Positions 39,701-49,900 of a DNA stretch of 64,000 bases are shown here, piece by piece. The notes beneath the pieces were generated by a model. That model made no database searches, was not told the origin of the DNA, and was given only the letters and a program-made list of their open reading frames with translations. This DNA is from Lineus longissimus. Lineage: Eukaryota > Nemertea > Pilidiophora > Heteronemertea > Lineidae. The first letter of the stretch is position 1. Every line of letters starts with the position of its first letter. Where the stretch lies: positions 7,380,501-7,444,500 of the forward strand of contig NC_088309.1 in assembly GCF_910592395.1 (NCBI RefSeq). The letters are read 5' to 3'. A program made the translations under genes and the position numbers.

Positions 39701-42371
39701 AATAGAGAGAACTTTATGTTTTATAGCATTGTGATCCGGATAGGTCTTTCTTGTGAGATTAATAGCTGTCTATAATAGGCTGTTTAGTCTTTGTCTGTAG
39801 TCTATGGAATGTAAATCGTCATGTTATATAGTACACCAACCAACACACAACAGTGGTGCGCAACTTTCCGGCCTATGTACAACCTTAAACAATGACAGAA
39901 TAAGATGAGAATATAAACGCCTGCTACTATGGCTATTTAGAAAAGTGATGCCATCTATCCTCAAAACTACAAACCATATGAGTATTAATCAGACGAACAA
40001 CATGAGAAAGCAGGAAAAAAAGTGTTTTTTGCCAATTTTATTTCTGCAGATTTCAAGATTCCTTAAAGCTTTTTCGTTTCCAAAACGTTCGTTCACGGTT
40101 GTAGTATTCTTTATAGTTTCATCTTCATATAAATGCTGTTCATTTTGCTAATGTCGATGTCTACTCTCTGTATCGTTGCAGATCGAATCATATTCTAGTC
40201 CAGAAAATAATAACTTCCTTGATGTCCAACGGACCGATTCAGGGACGGGTATTGACCTCGAATCGACGACAGACTCCGACCTTGGATCCTGTGCGAGCTG
40301 CTGTTCCACGAACTTGGAGGTCGACTCTAAGCAAAGTGATCTCTTCCAACCAATTCCTGTGAGGAAACCATCTCAGAAGAAACTCCGGGAAAGTGTGGCA
40401 TCGGTGAAAAATAATCAGGAGATGACGTACTTCAGAATGCTCTTGCCATATTTACTGCTTTGTAAGTTGACAGTTATCACTTGTGATTTGTATTTCTTGC
40501 TTGAAAATAGTGCAGATTGTGTGAACGGAGTTGGGGGTTTTAATATTTCTAAATACAGATATGACTCAAAATAAACAGCATTGAGGGAATTTTTCACATT
40601 CTGTTGTTAAATGAAAACAGTTCCATTGCCCATAGAATTGGGACCAGGTTAAATCTTATTGGTGTACCGGGTATATGAGGGAAAAATCTGTCGGTCCAAA
40701 TTATCCATATTGGTTGACATATTTATGCTCTGTGAACCAATGGGTGGCATGGTCAGAGAAATTGCTTTTCTGTTGCATAAATATTATATATCACGCATTA
40801 TGTGAGATGGTGGCATGTGGCGTGTTGATCAGGCCACTTTGGCACTTGTCAAACAGTGTGTCTCAAAAATATTTTGCACTTAAGTACTTTTCCAAAAGTT
40901 AGAGTCATAAATTATATTGATTTTCAAAAGTGATAACTACGGGCAGTAAAGGTTTAGTTCATTGCATACTGTGGATAAATTGTGAGTTATTTATTGCATA
41001 TTATGCTTTCCTCATGTATACAAGTAAATAAAAAAATACCAACCAAGATTGCTAAACATTTTTTTGGAACATTCTATCATTTGTCACGTGATGATAAAAC
41101 TATTTATGAACAATTTGTATCCCTCGCATAATGTTCATTATTTAAAACATGCCTCTTGTTCTTGCAGGTTTTGACTACGAAGGGAACTATAAAGCTATAT
41201 GCCAATTTCTGACCAAGTTACGGAGGTAGGTGGATGTAAATTTTGAAAACAAAGAAATATGGCTATACATCAGGGGGGGTGATTTTGGCATAGTTCGTCC
41301 CTGATTTTAGGCCAGAATATATCTGAGCACTTTATTGTCGAGTTGAGTAACATTTATGCTTCTAGCACCCCCCCCCCCCCCCCCCAATTCAAAATATAAT
41401 GGTATACTCTCTTTGCCTTTCAGGACAGCCAGAATGAATCTGCTTTTGGCAGGATGTTTTGTCTTGTAAGTATTGGTTCTTTAGTTTTTGGCAAAATGAA
41501 CTACTGCAAACCCCTTTATATCACCTCCCAATATCTTCAATTTCAGAGCATCCATTCATTTCTGCAAATTGGTGCATATTCCAATGATAAAACCATTAAG
41601 TTCATTTGCGATTACAAACACCCTCTCATGAAAATAGTGCTATTCATTTCATACTAAATCTCAGTCTTTCTGTAATTCTAGGGTGGCTTTCTTCATCCTC
41701 TCAGCGACGGTGTTAGCATACAAAGTGACATTATTACAAGCTCACATCGAGGGCCAGAACAGTTGGTCAGAATCCAAGTATTCAATGAGGTGAGAACAGT
41801 GACAAGTTCTGTCATACTCTCTCTGAAGAACCCTATATCCCTTGGGTCATGGGTAATAACAGCACTGATTCCTGAAGTTTCGGTCAGAGGTGAATGGCCC
41901 AACATATTCTCAAGTTGAGCACCACATACATGGCCATTGTATCATATAAATGCCGTCACTCATAATATATTGAAGTGTAGGCCTCTTAAATTGATGCGGT
42001 TTCAGACACCTTACAATACATTGCTGGTCCAATGGCAGGGGATAACAGAAAGGCAGTGTCCTTAATTGCAACAATAGAGTTGCAGCTATATCATCCTAAT
42101 TGTGTCTCTATTTTTGTTTTTCAGATCTCATGTATATAAGAATCTGTACAGCCTGCACAATGACTATCAAGCAGCGACTATTGAGAAGCTTCATGCCATA
42201 TTACGTGCCAATATCAACATTCTAGAAGATGTTTACATGTCACTACGAACTTTACAAGAGTCTCAACGAGCGGGAATGAAGTTTTGCCAGCAGTCTAGTC
42301 AAAATAATGCAGGGAATACAAAGACTAAGGACTTTAAAAGTCACACGGAGGCCATCAAGCCTGACTCCTGA
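9563..42371 (+). CDS. GRAMD2B: GRAM-domain, C-terminally membrane-anchored protein (GRAMD2A/GRAMD2B-like)
   Basis: The constant exons are 36057-36179, 36447-36483, 36822-36915, 38152-38255, 38496-38591, 38871-38951, 39245-39295, 40182-40461, 41168-41225, 41424-41465, 41682-41789 and 42125-42371 (TGA). All have AG/GT borders and consistent phases. A GRAM domain runs from NNDKFHKVFKSVAEEEELIK through SCAFVSDILLQGTLYITENL and FCFHSKIVGKRKL to YVFGSLISRDNTYRLM. An acidic Ser-rich linker follows, then one membrane helix (MNLLLAGCFVLVAFFILSAT) and a helical tail (EKLHAILRANINILEDVYMS). There is no VASt sterol-transfer domain, which argues against GRAMD1/Aster. Known vertebrate GRAMD2 proteins sit in the ER and bind plasma-membrane phosphoinositides at ER-PM contacts. 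Isoform lengths would be about 500 aa (31754 start), 569 aa (9563 start) or 604 aa (27747 start). The family call is firm; the A versus B assignment is not. Confidence 0.85.
12427..12605. mobile_element. MITE-like element, copy 2
   Basis: It shares with copy 1 the start CAGTGGAACCTCCCTTTGTG, internal 'aagacacctcc...aaggacaac' phrases and the inverted end TAGAGAGGTTGTACTCTG. It is about 179 bp and noncoding. Confidence 0.6.
18570..18765 (-). mobile_element. tRNA-derived SINE, decayed
   Basis: On the minus strand the head (18765 down to about 18687) has an A-box-like AGGCAGAGTGG and a B box GGTTCGATTCC (at 18701-18711), the RNA polymerase III promoter arrangement of tRNAs. The tail contains GGTTTCCTCCTAC, a phrase I recognise from marine invertebrate SINE tails. 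It is not a functional tRNA; no anticodon stem could be folded with confidence. Confidence 0.55.
19890..20085 (+). repeat. degenerate short tandem repeat
   Basis: Several irregular copies of a ~30-40 bp phrase occur, variants of 'atgcttccctcctaatcatccactactggaat'-type sequence built from CTTCCCTCCTA, TCATCCACT and ACTGGAATATG blocks. The spacing is uneven, so it is an old, decayed array. Confidence 0.5.
22272..22845 (+). repeat. local direct duplication (~155 bp, 413-414 bp apart)
   Basis: The block at 22272-22427 and the block at 22686-22845 share AGTTACAGCCATGGAGA, GTGCCTTTGTGAT and GGAAACATGAACCTGT in the same order, with substitutions and small indels. Neither copy has a sustained ORF with splice sites. 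A partial tandem duplication inside the intron is the simplest reading. Confidence 0.6.
23880..24052 (-). mobile_element. tRNA-derived SINE
   Basis: The minus-strand head (24052-23992) is a 61-nt tRNA-like module: GCCGCTG start, A box TGGTGTAGTGG, B box GGTTCGATCC, and a 3' end TGTCGGC that partly pairs with the start. The body continues with CAGGTGTATAAATGGGTACC, a phrase common in SINE bodies of marine invertebrates. It is better preserved than the copy at 18.6 kb. It is probably a SINE rather than a tRNA gene because the anticodon arm is poor and a SINE body follows. Confidence 0.65.
26253..26482 (+). CDS. GRAMD2-like alternative 5' exon 2 (first or cassette)
   Basis: The frame is open from an ATG at 26253 (in-frame TAA at 26238), with another ATG at 26325 (MDDPKVIQKLRRMSSSETNL). 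It ends AG/GTAAAG in phase 2. An alternative reading is an internal exon starting at 26264 after ATTTGCAG, which accepts phase 2 from the 9563 exon. The sequence is Ser- and Lys-rich, suited to a disordered cytosolic N-terminus. Confidence 0.5.
26483..27746. other. intron or promoter interval
   Basis: No gene is seen. The interval is AT-rich and would hold the promoter of the 27747 first exon if that exon is a true transcription start. Confidence 0.4.
27747..27991 (+). CDS. GRAMD2-like alternative first exon 3
   Basis: An ATG at 27747 follows an in-frame TAA at 27720. The exon encodes MYQAPEADLSRCVEWVDIVD and later SAEIISRIINHG, with many Asp and Glu residues. It ends CATGG/GTAGGT in phase 2. 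The acidic composition differs from the basic 9563 exon, so the isoforms would differ in N-terminal charge. The link to this gene rests on phase, strand and position. Confidence 0.6.
28200..30381. other. intron, no gene seen
   Basis: The only element I can name is a partial MITE fragment at 29551-29600 (GGAACCTCCCTTAGC...). ORFs are short and lack splice context. Confidence 0.4.
30382..30525 (+). CDS. GRAMD2-like internal exon a
   Basis: The acceptor is AATAATTTAAG, weak in pyrimidines, and the donor is GTGAGT. It is 144 bp, phase 2 at both ends. It encodes RELLSVRTTDSTSLEERSGG and ends PTIFVSSYSG, low-complexity Ser/Glu sequence. It is symmetric and can therefore be skipped without frame change; the 31754 isoform lacks it. 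Confidence 0.65.
30763..30867 (+). CDS. GRAMD2-like internal exon b
   Basis: The strong acceptor TTTCTGTCTTGTAG precedes 30763 and a GTTAGT donor follows 30867. It is 105 bp and phase 2 at both ends. It encodes ATGSFSRNQSRGKLEIQSQD and continues to DKDSDSPETR, a hydrophilic linker. Like exon a it is symmetric and skippable. Confidence 0.75.
30978..31072. mobile_element. MITE-like fragment
   Basis: It carries the 3' part of the 4895/12427 family: GACCTCTGAAGTCAAGAC, then ATCAGTCCCAAGGGTGTCCT and AATAGAGGGGCTCGA. The 5' end is missing. Confidence 0.45.
31754..31935 (+). CDS. GRAMD2-like alternative first exon 4
   Basis: The ATG at 31754 directly follows an in-frame TAA (31751-31753), so this can only be a first coding exon. 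It encodes MTDQGLLFDYQSILPIEDKT and then EHIIKTQLFSLRQRLKKAAV, ending AG/GTAAGA in phase 2. Because it lies downstream of exons a and b it must splice straight to 36057, giving a ~500-aa isoform. The sequence is folded-looking rather than low-complexity, unlike the other first exons. Confidence 0.7.
31936..36056. other. intron with dispersed repeat
   Basis: A repeat-like patch at about 32440-32600 has the phrase TTAAGTGTCTTGCGCAAAG and a B-box-like GGAGTTGAACCC, typical of decayed SINE or DNA elements. A related reversed phrase (AGCAAGACACTTAACCCTG) occurs at about 8320. No supported gene is present. Confidence 0.4.
36957..38001 (+). repeat. 11-copy, 95-bp tandem array in a GRAMD2-like intron
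   Basis: The phrase ATGGCTGCAGGATCTTGGAT recurs at exactly 95-bp spacing from about 36961 to 37911, giving 11 copies over about 1045 bp. Copies differ at only a few sites (CCAGGACAG or CCAGAACAG, TATGG or TGTGG, CCATATT or CCGTATT). Each unit has the perfect palindrome GACAGTACTGTC in most copies. It lies in the intron between GRAM-domain exons 36822-36915 and 38152-38255. Near-identity implies recent expansion. Confidence 0.95.
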
Positions 42372-43002
42372 TAATTCTGTGTCTTGTTTCTATTATGGAA
42401 CAGCAAGATACGAGTTTCACTCATTTCATTTTGGGCTTGCCATACAGTGTATCTTTTTTCTGCCACAGTATTGGTCAATAGCACCGAGAAACTTGCGATG
42501 GGCCTTTTGAAGCCGGTGGAGATCAATCTTTGCTCAAAAGTCTACATTGAATGATTAGTTCAGGGTGTAATTGTGTTGAGGTGCTTGTCAAAAAATATCT
42601 CATATCAACCATTCAGGATTGCTGTGCTTTTGGGGTATTTATATATCAACCAACTTTGGATGTATACCTATTATCCGTTTTGGATTGCCCCAAGTTTTAT
42701 AGCAGGCTAACTTCTTCCAAATGTGCACCTTAGATATTGTTCGTTCCATGCTCATGTCACCGTAGAAGTCATGTTAATTCTTGGTCTCTGTAGATGAGAC
42801 AGGTTGGGGTCTGTCAAGGCTGTTGTCTGTTGCTCCATGGTTGGAGTAGGATGTACGAGCAGACGACCTTGCATTTTTCGGGTCGTCTGGTGTCTCCTTC
42901 ATTTGTATCGGATGAAATTTCCAGCTGTTGACAATCTTTCCACGATACACATATGGTTGTGTTCCCTCCCTTTTCTTTCACCATCTTTTGGGGCGGTTAC
43001 AG

Positions 43003-43127
43003 ACTATTTCACCATAGACTCACTAAACATCCTACAAGTGAATGAAGACATAGGCCTTGATAAACTCTATCAACTTTTGAGAGTTAACATTGACCAGGCA
43101 ATTATAGCACTGCAAATTTTGAGCTAG
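43003..43127 (+). CDS. lookalike of the GRAMD2 last exon (alternative or decayed terminal exon)
   Basis: After a pyrimidine-containing acceptor region (TTTTGGGGCGGTTACAG) the frame reads DYFTIDSLNILQVNEDIGLD and then KLYQLLRVNIDQAIIALQIL before TAG at 43125-43127. This resembles the true last exon (EKLHAILRANINILEDVYMS). A canonical AATAAA follows at 43317-43322. The acceptor requires phase 1, whereas the upstream exon (41682-41789) ends in phase 2. Either an intermediate exon exists or the copy is no longer usable. Confidence 0.4.
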
Positions 43128-43316
43128 TCATTTTCCACTCTAGTCCTGAGAACTAATCATTAATCTGTGAATGACAGATTGTACTTTATGACAAAGGCCA
43201 AGTAAGTCCATGATATTTAGTAAAAAACAAAGTGACCCTCCCCTAAAGTCTGGAAGTTCAAATTCAAAGATGCTTCCAGGTATTGGTTCTTGCCTTTACA
43301 CACTTTTATCACCTGG

Positions 43317-43322
43317 AATAAA
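43317..43322 (+). terminator. poly(A) signal AATAAA
   Basis: A canonical hexamer lies 190 nt after the stop of the last-exon lookalike and about 945 nt after the main GRAMD2-like stop. It could serve either terminal exon. Confidence 0.4.
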
Positions 43323-45721
43323 TGTAATTAGAAATGAAATGTTTCCAATCAACATTGTCCAGTTTAGGTGAAATACTTGGCCTTTATCAACTAGTTCAAA
43401 TCCTATTTGTCACTGATGAAATGTTTAATAACTTAAGGATATTACACCTTCCTGTTTCTACAACATCGGCATGGATGATGATGGACTCTAGTCAAAACTC
43501 ACCCAATTAAAAAGGCTCCAATATGTGGCAGAAATCACCGAGACAGTGCATGATATACACAAATGGTGGCCCTGTTTATCTGTGATAGTATTATAGACGC
43601 ATTTTTACGATCCAGTTTTGAGAGCTGGTGAAGTCAGTGAATGGGTAATATTGTATGATCACTTCTTCAGACTAAGTCATTCTCATTATAACTGAGCATT
43701 GACATTTTTCTATTGAAATTTGCTGGGTTGACAGCCATTTAAACTTGGTGTACCTTTTATTTACACTCAGTCGTCTTTGCTATGGTGTCAAGTTTGCCAA
43801 AGGCCCCTTCTGACTAGCTACGGGTTTTACCATTTACTACAATTGACTGGTATTTTGTCCAATGCGTCATTGTGTGAGCTCTGAGAGCCCGGAGTACCAG
43901 TCTCAGATGCAATGCAATCTCAATAGCTGAACCCTTGTCTTGGCTGTCAATTAACTTCCTGCCTCCTATCGTCACCATGGCACTCCTTTTATTGCCATCT
44001 GCATCATGATGTTATTTCTAGTAAAATTGTGGCGTTAATACATGTAACTAGAAGACACAATAAGCACTGACATGGTAGAACTGGGAGGTGAGTGTAAATA
44101 ACTGGTACCACCTCTGCGTATAATGTTGTTCAATAACATAGTGACTGTGATAGACAAGTAGGCGTGGTTGTTGTATTGTGATGGGGAAAACTATCTGTTG
44201 TGTTATAAAAATTGATTTATCTCTTGATTGTGATACTCTGTTTGATCGCTGATGATACTTGCGAACTATTCAAGGGAAATTAGAAATGGGATGAAAGTCG
44301 GTTATACAGCGAATGTCCCTGTTCTCTAGAAATTGTCAAAACAAATGTTACTAGTTGTCTCAACATTATTAAGGTGATGTTTGTTTTTAAATCTGCGGGG
44401 CCGTAGTAAGTGGGGGATGGGGGCTCACTGCCTCCAGATCTATTCGAAAAACATGGTTTTCATACAGATTTGGGACACCCCCCTCCCTTAGGACCAAAAG
44501 TTAAATACTGCCCCAAAATATTAGTGTACCTTTTATATGTTCATGTTTAAAGATAATTGCCAACTACATATTATGACTGTGAAAAAGAAAAAATACTTTT
44601 ACAGAGTTATCAGAATGCTATAAACCCTTGGAAAATAAGTGACTTCACAGTGAATCACCTCAGTCCATGAGAATCTGAAAATGAAGATTTCATCAGCTGG
44701 TTCATTTTCATTGTGCTTGTCTTTGTTTGTTGTGTTTGTGCAATGTTGAATTGTGATTTTAAATCACTGTGTTGAATGGTATTTGTCCTCTTTAGTAAGA
44801 CTTGGTTATTTTGGAACAACCTGTACTTAATCCTGAAATAATTGGTGTGTATGATGGTCCCAGAATTTATTGATCAAATAATTGTGAGAATTTGTTCATT
44901 TAGTAACTGCATCCTACTGCAGAGATACATGTACAAACACTACTTGAACTGTGTAATTGAATCCCATTTCTCTGGGGCGCTGCCCTCATACACATAATAT
45001 ACTGTCTTTGGATATTTCTGTCCTGGTAATTCAATTTCCTTGTCAAATTTGATTCTGGGATTATACATATTAGGCAGTATGTTCTTCATCATTAATACAA
45101 ACGTCAATTAGTTGCTTGTTCCAGTTTCTGCTATTTATTTGTACATATTTAAAAGCTTGCAACGCTACATTCTTTTGTGCGTTTTATTGTTGTAAGTCAC
45201 TTGTTTTGGTAGCTGGTTTGCCATTGTGACTGATTATTTTTAGTTTTTGAAGAAATTGTTGCATTTCAGCTTTCTTCCGGCTTAAAAAAGACAGAAAGTT
45301 ACTGGTAACTTTCCTCTCCTGTTAGATTATCTGATTTGCTTAGCCTTCCACGATATCTTATTTACTATGCTTTCCAAGTTAAGGATGTAGGATCTTGTAT
45401 CTGCTCATCATGATGCTGATTGTCTCCACATGTGGTGACAAACACTGCTGGTTTGTGTGACGATTTAGGTCACAAAAGCTACAGATATGGCAAACCTGAT
45501 GATTTTAGATCTTCGGACGCTCCTCTCTGTCTCCTTTCCTTGAGGTTGACAATCGAATTATTTTCAGGAAGATATCAATATTCCCATTTAAACTGTGGTT
45601 GAGATCAGATTAGATCAGATTTCTCCTCACCCCATATAGATCTGCTTCATTTTACTGTTGTTATTTTTGTCATTTCAATTGTAAGTACATGTACATATTG
45701 TCCTAATTTGTCTGCATAAAG

Positions 45722-45727
45722 AATAAA
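45722..45727 (+). terminator. distal poly(A) signal AATAAA
   Basis: A canonical hexamer lies in AT-rich sequence 3.35 kb beyond the GRAMD2-like stop. It would imply a long 3' UTR. Confidence 0.3.
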
Positions 45728-46914
45728 TGTTTCACTTTGTCAATGAAATATCATGTCTAAATCCTTAACCATTTTTACACCAAACTCTCTGTTTTTAACT
45801 GTAAAATTTGTCAACTGTAAAGTGTGTTGTTTACCTAACATTGTCTATTTAACATTGAGTTCATAAGTCCTATAGAATCCTTGCTTTAAATTGGAAACAA
45901 ATTGTAGTGCACACTACATTGTTTCAACATACTGATTAAAATCACACTTCATACCCGACCATCAGTTAATCAAAGAAAATGTCATGTTTGCACATCTGAA
46001 TTCTTTTACAAATGGTCTAGTCTTTTGAAAGATAAATACTGGGTTCATCATCCAGGTTCAGTCAGCTTTCAGATGATATTTCACTATGCACGTCAGAGTC
46101 AAGCATAAATTTGTTGACCTTTCAAGTCACGATTTATTTTTTGTGTTACTGATTTGAATCCTTTAGTTGTTCACTGCCAAAACTAGATGTCAACCAGTAA
46201 CTCTGTCGGTTATCGAGTGCAGTAATGGTAACCATTGCCAAATATTGCATTTTGCTGGTCAGATCTGTTTTATCCCAGCATGGCCAGCTAGGTTACACAA
46301 ATTTACTACCGGTAACATGGCGTATACAGACATAACTGTACCTCTAAGCCTGTCAGACCATATGATATAAGACCTCTGTCCTTGTCCTATCGTGTCAAAT
46401 CCAGCAATTGATTTGGGAAGAGAAACGGGGAGACAGTAGGAGGAAACCTTCGTAACTTGCATTAGAGTTTCTTAGTAAGAACTCGATCCTCCTTGGTTTC
46501 TCTGCTTTATGTCTCTCCTGAAATGTTTGAGTTGTTTTGATGTTCGCCTTGAGTTGTAGCAGTGTTACGTTCTAGCAATATCTCTGTTCTCAACTTATTA
46601 TTAAGTGAGATTGTAGCTCTGTGCTTAAACAGAGCGACTTAAATTATATTTTTTATTCCGCGGTTGTCATGTCTCCTAGAAAGAAAAAACACATTCTCAA
46701 GAGTGAATTTTAGCTTTGTTCCATTATTTCTTCTTGCCACAGTTGATATGTGGGAGGTACATAAACTGCTTGAGGTACACGACTCTTGATGGTCAGGTCT
46801 GGCCTGTCTTCAATAAAGAGCACACTGAGATAGAATCAGAAGGATCTGGGTGTTGAGCATGGATCGAATGGAGGAAGAATGTCCTCAGGTTCTAAGGAGG
46901 AGGATGCTGCATCA

Positions 46915-49900
46915 CTCAAGAAAGCATTTCTTGACAGTCACATGTTATGAAAGACAGGGACCATTTGTTCTGCATTTTATAGTCACCGGTTGAGAAAGAC
47001 TGGTGACTGCAGTTCATGTCATACGCCAGTCCAGGTTGTGAAATACCAGGGACTATCACTCCTCCCTGTTGCACCAGCTGCAGGTTGTGAAAGACATTGG
47101 ACAAAGCTGTAGAAGACCGGGGGCAATTCCTGCTATGGCTTCCAGCCATGAGATATGAAAGACAGGGGCCTGCCTATAGCCAATCAAACAGTTGTGACAG
47201 ACCAAGCTCTATATATCATATGCTTCACCAATGATCAAGAACCAGGGATAATTCCTCTTATATACCCGAGCCACAAAAAAGAGAAAGACATGTTAAACCT
47301 GCCTTCGGTAACAAAAACCGAGGGCAAAGCCTCTTATTTTATCAGCTGCAGGTTGTGAGAGACAGATGGCCAACTTGTGAAGGACAGGGGCTATTCCTTC
47401 TGCTACACCAGTCATTGACTGTAAAGACCAGTACAGGGTATGAGACAGGCGACCGAGTTTTGAAAGACCGATCATTTTCGTCCATCTATCCTATACCAGC
47501 TATCGACTACAAAGGCCCCTGGATAAGCAACATGTACATGTATATGCTTTACCAGCTACATGTTGTAAAAGACAGGCGACCAAGCTGTGGAAGACAAAAT
47601 TCCACAATTTGGGCGACTGTCTACCACAACCTGTAGCTGGTTAAGTAAGAAGCTTAGACCCAGGTCTTTTCTGTCGATGGCTGGTGTAGCAGATGGAAAG
47701 GTCCCTGTCTGTCAGAGTTTGGTCACCTGTCTTTCACACAGCACTGATGTAGAAGAAGGAAAACTCCCAGTTGCTCACAATTTGGTCCTCTGAATTTCAC
47801 AACAGTGATAGTCCTGGTAAAGTAATAGGCACAGCCCCCGGTCTCTGTATAGTCAATGACTGGTGTAGCAGAAATGATATTCCTGTCGGTCTGTCACAAT
47901 TTGGTCACCTGCTGTCACAACCTGAAGCTGTTAAAATAAGAAGCCTAGCCCCTGGTCTTTTCAGCCAATGGCAGACGTTACAGGACGAAAATAGCCCGTC
48001 TTTCACAACTCGGTCGCCTGTCTTTCACAACCTGCAGCAGTGAGGTGTGTCTGAAGTTGAAGAAGGCAGAATGTTTAGGGGACATCGTTGATGGTCTCTG
48101 TGGAGATGGAGACGATATCACACCTCGGAGACATGATGATCCCATTTGGAGAAGAGAGCCTATCTTTGCGACATGGTGATATGATGAATATTGAGCAGAG
48201 AGCTTGTCTCTGAGACGTGGTAAGCTGTGTGCAGATGGAGAAGACAGTCTGATTTGGGGACATGGTGATATGATGAATATGGAAAAGATAGCTTGTCTCT
48301 AAGACGTGATGGTGTGTATGCAGATGGAGAAGACAGCCTGTCTTTGGGACATGATGGTCCGTGCATATGGAGAAAACAGCCTGTCTTTGGGACATGGTGA
48401 TATGATGAATATGGAAAAGATAGCTTATGAATATCGCAGGTCTCAGGGCATGATGCCCTGGACCAAGGACAAAGACGTATCTAGGACAATGTCACATTCT
48501 AACCATACTGGAGTGAATTTAAACGTGTATACATTTTCCCCAAGTCGATCATTGCCGATCTGGCCATACGGGGGACAGTTTAAGGGGATGATGTCACATT
48601 CTGATTACTGATGTGATTAACCATCCATTCATCAACCTACATGTATTTTTAAGATCATATGCGTTCTTATCCCAATGACAATGTAACAATCAGGCCATTG
48701 AGGTGGATATCCATTCATCAGATCCGTTCTCAGAATACATGGCATTCTAACGTACTGTCCCGAGGAGAGTTCCAGAGACACGACATCCCGGGGACAATGT
48801 CACATTCAGGCCATTTTAAAGTACATGTAAATGTAGCCCTCGGGGACGAATTGAGCTGTAGGAATATGGAATAGACGACCTGTCTCCGGATATGGTAATC
48901 TAATATGTATTGAGCTGACAGCCTGTCTCTCAAACCTTCCTACGGCAACAAAAACCGAGGGCAAATCTCTTACTTTATCAGCTGCAGGTTGTGAAAGACA
49001 GATGGCCAACTTGTGAAGGACAGGGGCTATTCCTTCTGCTACACCAGTCATCGGCTGTAAATACCATTACAGGATATGACAGACAGGCGACTGAGTTGTG
49101 AAAGACAGGGATTACTTTCGTCCATCTATCCTACACCAGCTATCGACCGCAAAGGCCCCTGGATAAGCAACATGTACATGTATATGCTTTACCAGCGACA
49201 TGTTGTAAAAGACAAGCGGCCAAGTTGTGGAAGACAAACTTCCACAATTTGGGCGCCTGTCTATCACAACCTGTAGCTGGTTAAGTGAGAAGCTCAGTCC
49301 CCGGTCTTTGCAGTCGATAGCTGGTGTAGCAGAAGGAAAAGTCCCTGTCGTTCAGAGTTTGATCACCTGTCTTTCACAAACTTTAGCTTGAAAAGAAAGA
49401 AGCTTAAGGCCCCTGGTCTTTTCTGTCGATGAGTGATGTAGCAGATCGAAAGGTCCCTGCCTTTCACAGCTCGGTCGCCAGTCTTTCACAACCTGTAACT
49501 AGTAGAGTGAGAGGCTTAGCCTGCGGTCTTTAAGGCCGATGGCTGATGTAGAAGAAGGAACACTCCCAGTTGCTCACAATTTGGTCCTCTGAATTTCACA
49601 ACAGTGATAGTCCTGTTAAAGTAAGAGCCATAGCCCCCGGTCTTTGTAGTCGATGACTGGTGTAGCAGAAGTGATATTCCCTGTCGGTCTTTCACAATTT
49701 GGTCACCTGCTGTCACATCCTGAAGCTGTTAAAGTAAGAAGCTTAGCCCCTGGTTTTTTCAGCCGGTGGAAAGCGTTACAGGACGAAAGTAGTCCCTGTC
49801 TTTCACAACACGGTCGTCTGTCTTTCACAACCTGTAGCTGTGAGGTGTGTCTGAAGTTGGAGAAGGCAGAATGTTTAGGGGACATTGTTGATGGTCTCTG

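Larger units (their letters stand above)
42372..46914. other. 3' UTR and downstream of the GRAMD2-like gene
   Basis: This is non-coding AT-rich sequence apart from the last-exon lookalike at 43003. Poly(A) signals are at 43317 and 45722. No independent gene could be supported between 43.2 and 46.9 kb. Confidence 0.5.
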
